This document shows, piece after piece, positions 60,259 through 64,000 of a stretch of 64,000 bases of DNA. Numbering within the stretch: the stretch's first letter is position 1; each line of letters begins with the position of its first letter. The translations under genes were made by a program, and so were the position numbers. A model generated the notes under the pieces. That model did no database searches and was not told where the DNA came from. It saw only the letters and a program-made list of their open reading frames with translations. Source of the stretch: Sphingomonas hankookensis (lineage in GTDB: Bacteria > Pseudomonadota > Alphaproteobacteria > Sphingomonadales > Sphingomonadaceae); contig NZ_JAKREV010000001.1 of the NCBI RefSeq assembly GCF_022664465.1, forward strand, positions 620,001 to 684,000, read 5' to 3'.

Positions 60259-61644
60259 ATGGGCGCGGTCATGAGCACGAAGACCGTTTCGGACACCAGC
60301 GCAGCGGTCATCGAGGACCGTTCGCAGCTGATCGCCTATTTCGCCGGGGGCGAGAAGCCTGCGGAACGCTGGCGGATCGGCACAGAGCACGAGAAATTCG
60401 TCTACCGCACCAGCGATCACGCCGCGCCGTCCTATGACGAACCGGGCGGCATCCGCGACCTGCTCGCCGGCCTCGAACGCTTCGGCTGGCGCCCGGTCGA
60501 AGAGGGCGGCAAGGTCATCGCGCTGACCGGCAAGGACGGATCGGTCAGCCTCGAACCCGCCGGGCAGTTCGAACTGTCGGGCGCGCCGCTCGAAAACCTG
60601 CACCAGACCTGCGCCGAAACCGGCCGCCATCTGGACCAGGTGAAGGCGGTCGGCGACGAACTCGGCCTCGGTTTCCTCGGGCTCGGCATGTGGCCCGACA
60701 AGCGCCGCGACGAATTGCCGATCATGCCCAAGGGGCGCTACGGCATCATGCTGAACCATATGCCGCGCGTCGGCACGATGGGGCTCGATATGATGCTGCG
60801 CACCTGCACGATTCAGGTGAACCTCGATTATTCGAGCGAAGCCGACATGGTGCAGAAATTCCGCGTCGGACTGGCGCTGCAACCGCTGGCGACCGCATTG
60901 TTCGCCAATTCGCCGTTCACCGACGGCCTGCCCAACGGCCAACTGTCGTACCGCTCGCACATCTGGTCCGACACCGATCCGGCGCGCACCGGCATGCTGC
61001 CGTTCGTATTCGAGGACGGGTTCGGCTATGACCGCTATGCCGACTATGCGCTCGATGTACCGATGTACTTCGTCTATCGCGACGGTCGTTACATCGACGC
61101 CGCCGGGCTGTCGTTCCGCGACTTCCTGAAGGGCGAGCTGTCGGTCCTGCCGGGCGAGAAGCCGACGATGGAGGATTGGGCCGACCATCTCTCCACCGCC
61201 TTCCCCGAAGTGCGCCTCAAGACTTTCCTGGAGATGCGCGGCGCCGATGGCGGGCCATGGGGCCGCATCTGCGCACTGCCGGCACTGTGGGTCGGGCTGC
61301 TCTACGATCAAGGCGCGTTGGACGCCGCGTGGGATCTGGTGAAGGGCTGGTCGATCGAGGACCGCCAGCAATTGCGCGACGCCGTCCCCGCGCTCGGCCT
61401 CGACGCGCCGCTCCCCGGTGGCGGACGTTTGCGCGACGTGGCGGGCGAGGTACTCGACATCGCCGGCCGGGGCTTAAGCGCCCGCCGCCGCCTCAGCCTG
61501 TCGGGCGAGGACGAAAGCGGCTTCATCGAGCCGCTGCGCGAAGTGGTGCGATCGGGCAAGGTGCCGGCGCAGGTGCTGCTCGACAAGTTCGCCGGCGAAT
61601 GGGGCGGCGACCTGTCGCGGGTGTACGGGGACTATAGTTTCTAA
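60259..61644 (+). CDS. gshA: Glutamate-cysteine ligase (GCS2 family)
   Basis: A 461-aa ligase for the first step of glutathione synthesis, of the alphaproteobacterial/plant type. Motifs: RWRIGTEHEKFVYR, VIALTGKDGSVSLEPAGQFELSG (split here in the active site), GMWPDKRRDELPIMPKGRYGIM, RTCTIQVNLDY, FLEMRGADGGPWGRICALPA. The likely start is 60259 or 60271 (MSTKTV). Directly after rsmE on the same strand, without a terminator between. Confidence 0.95.
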   Translation: MGAVMSTKTVSDTSAAVIEDRSQLIAYFAGGEKPAERWRIGTEHEKFVYRTSDHAAPSYDEPGGIRDLLAGLERFGWRPVEEGGKVIALTGKDGSVSLEPAGQFELSGAPLENLHQTCAETGRHLDQVKAVGDELGLGFLGLGMWPDKRRDELPIMPKGRYGIMLNHMPRVGTMGLDMMLRTCTIQVNLDYSSEADMVQKFRVGLALQPLATALFANSPFTDGLPNGQLSYRSHIWSDTDPARTGMLPFVFEDGFGYDRYADYALDVPMYFVYRDGRYIDAAGLSFRDFLKGELSVLPGEKPTMEDWADHLSTAFPEVRLKTFLEMRGADGGPWGRICALPALWVGLLYDQGALDAAWDLVKGWSIEDRQQLRDAVPALGLDAPLPGGGRLRDVAGEVLDIAGRGLSARRRLSLSGEDESGFIEPLREVVRSGKVPAQVLLDKFAGEWGGDLSRVYGDYSF

Positions 61645-61650
61645 CCGGAA

Positions 61651-61787
61651 AATCCTCCCCATTTCATGGGGAGGGGGACCGTCCGTGCAGCGGATGGTGG
61701 AGGGGCAACGCCGCAATTGCTGCGCCCGTCGCTACGCCCCTCCACCATGCTGCGCATGGTCCCCCTCCCCGCGCAGCGGGGAGGATT
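61651..61787. repeat. Inverted repeat, class C
   Basis: AATCCTCCCC ... GGGGAGGATT ends; within, GGGGAGGGGGACCGTCCGTG / CATGGTCCCCCTCCCC and GGATGGTGGAGGGGC / GCCCCTCCACCATGC pair. Two hairpins also form locally (CTCCCCATTTCATGGGGAG; CTCCCCGCGCAGCGGGGAG). Similar in style to 38714. The right half encodes the C-terminus of the ICMT-like protein. Confidence 0.75.
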
Positions 61788-63051
61788 TGAAGAGGCTGGT
61801 CACCAACCCCCTTCGCACCATCCACTCGCTATACGCCCGGTACACCGGGTCCGCCCCCAGGTGCCGCTCCTCGGTCTTGGCCCGCCAGTAATAGACCCCG
61901 CTGACGCACGCCAGAATCGCGGTACTGCGCGCCGCCGATGTCCAGCTGTCCGCCGTCGTCAGCAGCGGGATCGTCGAAATCCACCAGAAGAGGTTCTTCG
62001 ACAGATAGGCCGGATGCCGGCTGAACGCATACGGCCCATGCGTCAAAATGCCCCGATGGGTCAGGTTCGAAAACCGCAACCCGAACGCCATCGTCGCCCA
62101 AGCATAGATCGCGGTCAGCGCCACCAGCACCGCGCCGACCACCCACAACAGCACCGGATAGTCCGCCAGCCAATAGGTCCAGTCCGCCGTCCCCGGATGG
62201 TAATCCAGCGGGCCGCCATTCGCCATCAGGATGAACGGCGGATAGCAGATCAGCGCCGCCGACCACCCCGCGGCATAAGGCGTGGCGCTGCGGATATGGC
62301 TGTCGAGCGGGCGCATCGCGAGGATATAGCCTGCCGTCGCGAACGCCACGTCGATGACGAACATGAAGGTGATGAGCCAGTTGGCCAGCGGCACCGGTCC
62401 GGTCAGGATCACCGAGCGCTGCGTCCGGATGAATTCGCCGAACCCCGGCGGCACGATCGCCAGCATGAAGGCGAGGAAGAACGCCTTCACCGCCCAGCCG
62501 CGCAGATGGTTGAAGATGGCTTGCGCGTCGATCGGCTCGTCAAGGTGCATCGCCCATGCGCCCAGCGCCCAGCACCCGTCCTTCGGCTCGACCAGCCGCC
62601 GGTCGAGCCACAGCATGTACGGGATCGACAGCACGAACAGCGGCACCGCCGCCAGCCCAAACACCCACATCGAAAAGGCGAACCCGCCCTCCCAATAGAA
62701 CCGCCCGGTGGCATAGATCGCCGCGATCCCGGCCCAGGTGATCCACAGCCCGGCCAGCTTCGTCAGGCTGATCTCCATCGTCTCGCGCCACGGCCGGACG
62801 TTGGCCCAGTCAATGCCCGTGGACGGATTGCGATGCACCTTGTCGACCAGCAGCGACCACAGCACCATCGGCAGTGCGCACGCGGCGACGTTGATCAGCG
62901 CGGCATAGGGACCATCCATCCCGTAATGCCACGCGACCGCGATCCACGCGAACAGCCCGGCAAGCCCCGCCAGCCCGACGCCCGACGATACGGCCGATGC
63001 GGGGCGCCGGTCGGGTTCGGCTTGCAAGGACAAGGAGTTGGGCTGATACAT
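61732..63051 (-). CDS. ICMT/PEMT-like integral membrane methyltransferase family protein
   Basis: A 439-aa membrane protein with about ten hydrophobic helices. The C-terminal part matches isoprenylcysteine-methyltransferase-like proteins: RGILTHGPYAFSRHPAYLSKN, FWWISTIPLL and YYWRAKTEERHLGADPVYRAY, the SAM-binding region. The N-terminal 200 residues are a further membrane domain of unknown role. The last 17 residues (SSPLRGEGDHAQHGGGA) come from the class C repeat, which also supplies the stop codon. Substrate unknown; bacterial relatives may methylate lipids or isoprenoids. Confidence 0.8.
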   Translation of the reverse strand: MYQPNSLSLQAEPDRRPASAVSSGVGLAGLAGLFAWIAVAWHYGMDGPYAALINVAACALPMVLWSLLVDKVHRNPSTGIDWANVRPWRETMEISLTKLAGLWITWAGIAAIYATGRFYWEGGFAFSMWVFGLAAVPLFVLSIPYMLWLDRRLVEPKDGCWALGAWAMHLDEPIDAQAIFNHLRGWAVKAFFLAFMLAIVPPGFGEFIRTQRSVILTGPVPLANWLITFMFVIDVAFATAGYILAMRPLDSHIRSATPYAAGWSAALICYPPFILMANGGPLDYHPGTADWTYWLADYPVLLWVVGAVLVALTAIYAWATMAFGLRFSNLTHRGILTHGPYAFSRHPAYLSKNLFWWISTIPLLTTADSWTSAARSTAILACVSGVYYWRAKTEERHLGADPVYRAYSEWMVRRGLVTSLFKSSPLRGEGDHAQHGGGA

Positions 63052-63122
63052 GGCCTATCCGCTACACCCGCGATGGTAAGCATCCGGTGAAGCATATCCT
63101 TGTCCGAAGGAAGCCCCTGCCC

Positions 63123-64000
63123 TTGCGTACCGTATTTGCCGCCCTGTTGCTGACCACCACCGCCCTTCCCGCCGCCGCGCAGCAGATCAACCCGCCGGGC
63201 AACACCCTGCCGCAGCCGATGCCGATCGTCGATACCGTGCCCGTGGCGCGCGACGTCGACTATCCCGGCACGATCAAGCTGGACGTCGATGCGACCGACA
63301 CGGTGCAGGGCATTTTCCGCGTGAAGGAAACGATCCCGGTCGCGCGAGCCGGGCACATGGTGTTGATGATGCCGAAATGGCTGCCCGGCAAGCACGGTCC
63401 CCGCGGCGAGATCGAGAAGCTGGCCGGCCTTGTCGTCCGTGCCAATGGCCGCGAACTGCCATGGACCCGCGACGCGCTCGACATGTATTCCTTCCATATC
63501 GACGTGCCCGCCGGTGCGAAGAATCTGGACGTGCAGTTCCAGTTCCTGTCGGCGACGCAGGGCGAACAGGGCCGGATCGTCGTGACCCCCGAAATGCTCA
63601 ACCTGCAATTCGAAGCGGTCAGCCTGTATCCCGCGGGCTATTACACGCGCCGCATTCCGATCGAGGCGAGCGTGCGCTACCCCGCCGGTTGGACCGCCGC
63701 GTCGGGCCTGCCGTCGAAGGTACAGGGCGGCGTCTATCGCTATGAGCGCATCAGCTATGAAACGTTGATCGACTCGCCGGTATTCGCTGGCAAGTATTTC
63801 AAGCGCTTCCCGCTGACCGATCGCGTCGGGCTGAACGTCGTCGCCGACAAGCCGTCCGAACTGGCCGCCACCCCCGAACAGATCGCGGCACATACCCGGC
63901 TGGTGGAACAGGCGGTGAAGCTGTTCGGAGCGCAGCATTACGACAAATATGAGTTCCTGCTGTCGATCACCGACAAGATGGGATCGATCGGCCTCGAACA
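63123..64000 (+). CDS. M61-family glycyl-aminopeptidase-like protein (3' end outside window)
   Basis: 292 codons visible, frame open at the window end. Signal peptide RTVFAALLLTTTALPAAAQQ, then the M61 N-terminal beta domain (VKETIPVARAGHMVLMMPKWLPGKHGPRG, FHIDVPAGAKNLDVQFQFLSA, PAGYYTRRIPIEASVRYPAGW). The zinc HExxH is expected further on; the visible end MGSIGLE is the start of the conserved GLEH segment. Periplasmic. The start is uncertain: TTG at 63123 with AAGGAA upstream, or GTG at 63087 with a longer basic N-terminus. Divergent from the ICMT-like gene. Confidence 0.85.
   Translation, partial: MRTVFAALLLTTTALPAAAQQINPPGNTLPQPMPIVDTVPVARDVDYPGTIKLDVDATDTVQGIFRVKETIPVARAGHMVLMMPKWLPGKHGPRGEIEKLAGLVVRANGRELPWTRDALDMYSFHIDVPAGAKNLDVQFQFLSATQGEQGRIVVTPEMLNLQFEAVSLYPAGYYTRRIPIEASVRYPAGWTAASGLPSKVQGGVYRYERISYETLIDSPVFAGKYFKRFPLTDRVGLNVVADKPSELAATPEQIAAHTRLVEQAVKLFGAQHYDKYEFLLSITDKMGSIGLE

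Noticed and set aside
1421..61787. The many palindromic repeats as a CRISPR array
   Set aside because: They are scattered singly in intergenic gaps with no regular spacing, no unique spacers of fixed length and no cas gene.

Overview
This is a GC-rich (about two thirds G+C), gene-dense chromosomal segment of an alphaproteobacterium, most likely Sphingomonas or a close Sphingomonadaceae relative. The reasons are a DivL-type tyrosine pseudokinase, AddAB instead of RecBCD, the amgK-murU cell-wall recycling pair, an alpha-type GCS2 glutamate-cysteine ligase, a large TonB-dependent receptor and many Lrp/TonB/lipoprotein genes. Almost all of it is ordinary core chromosome. I see no transposase, integrase, phage gene, CRISPR array or plasmid function. 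One tRNA (Asn, GTT) is present; no rRNA is.

Layout. 0-7.4 kb holds two amino-acid catabolism modules, each with a divergent Lrp/AsnC regulator: putA (cut by the window start) and alr-dadA. Between them are a FIST-like gene with a coupled small gene and an alpha/beta-hydrolase-like gene. 7.4-12.8 kb holds an EAL phosphodiesterase with a decayed GGDEF domain, moaA-nadK, tRNA-Asn and a lipoprotein. 12.9-18.7 kb holds secA, small secreted proteins, argJ and trxA.

18.7-29.6 kb is one tightly overlapped minus-strand run, read divL, tsaE, amgK, murU, addB, addA (then trxA): cell-cycle control, t6A tRNA modification, muropeptide recycling and double-strand break repair. 29.7-38.7 kb holds a TonB receptor, ahcY with a strong upstream palindrome, a sterol-desaturase-family hydroxylase, YqgE/AlgH, a peroxiredoxin and AMP nucleosidase. 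38.9-42.3 kb is an envelope-modification set (SGNH hydrolase, acyltransferase, flippase).

42.4-54 kb holds a DUF305 lipoprotein, polA, chrA, a TlpA-like thioredoxin, typA, a telA-xpaC pair and a TonB protein. 54-64 kb holds an inositol-phosphatase-family gene, pmbA, ubiA, a subtilase lipoprotein, an SMR transporter, rsmE, gshA, an ICMT-like membrane protein and the start of an M61 peptidase (cut by the window end).

The most unusual features are non-coding or degenerate. (1) A ~309 bp nested inverted-repeat element (1987-2295) fits exactly between two convergent stop codons. (2) Dispersed paired-hairpin repeats occur in at least ten intergenic gaps, one of which supplies the C-terminus of a protein. 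(3) DivL carries Tyr for His in its H-box and a decayed ATP site. (4) A 16-bp perfect palindrome lies upstream of ahcY. (5) A hairpin appears to bury the ribosome binding site of the SGNH gene. I did not find a convincing wholly new multi-gene system.
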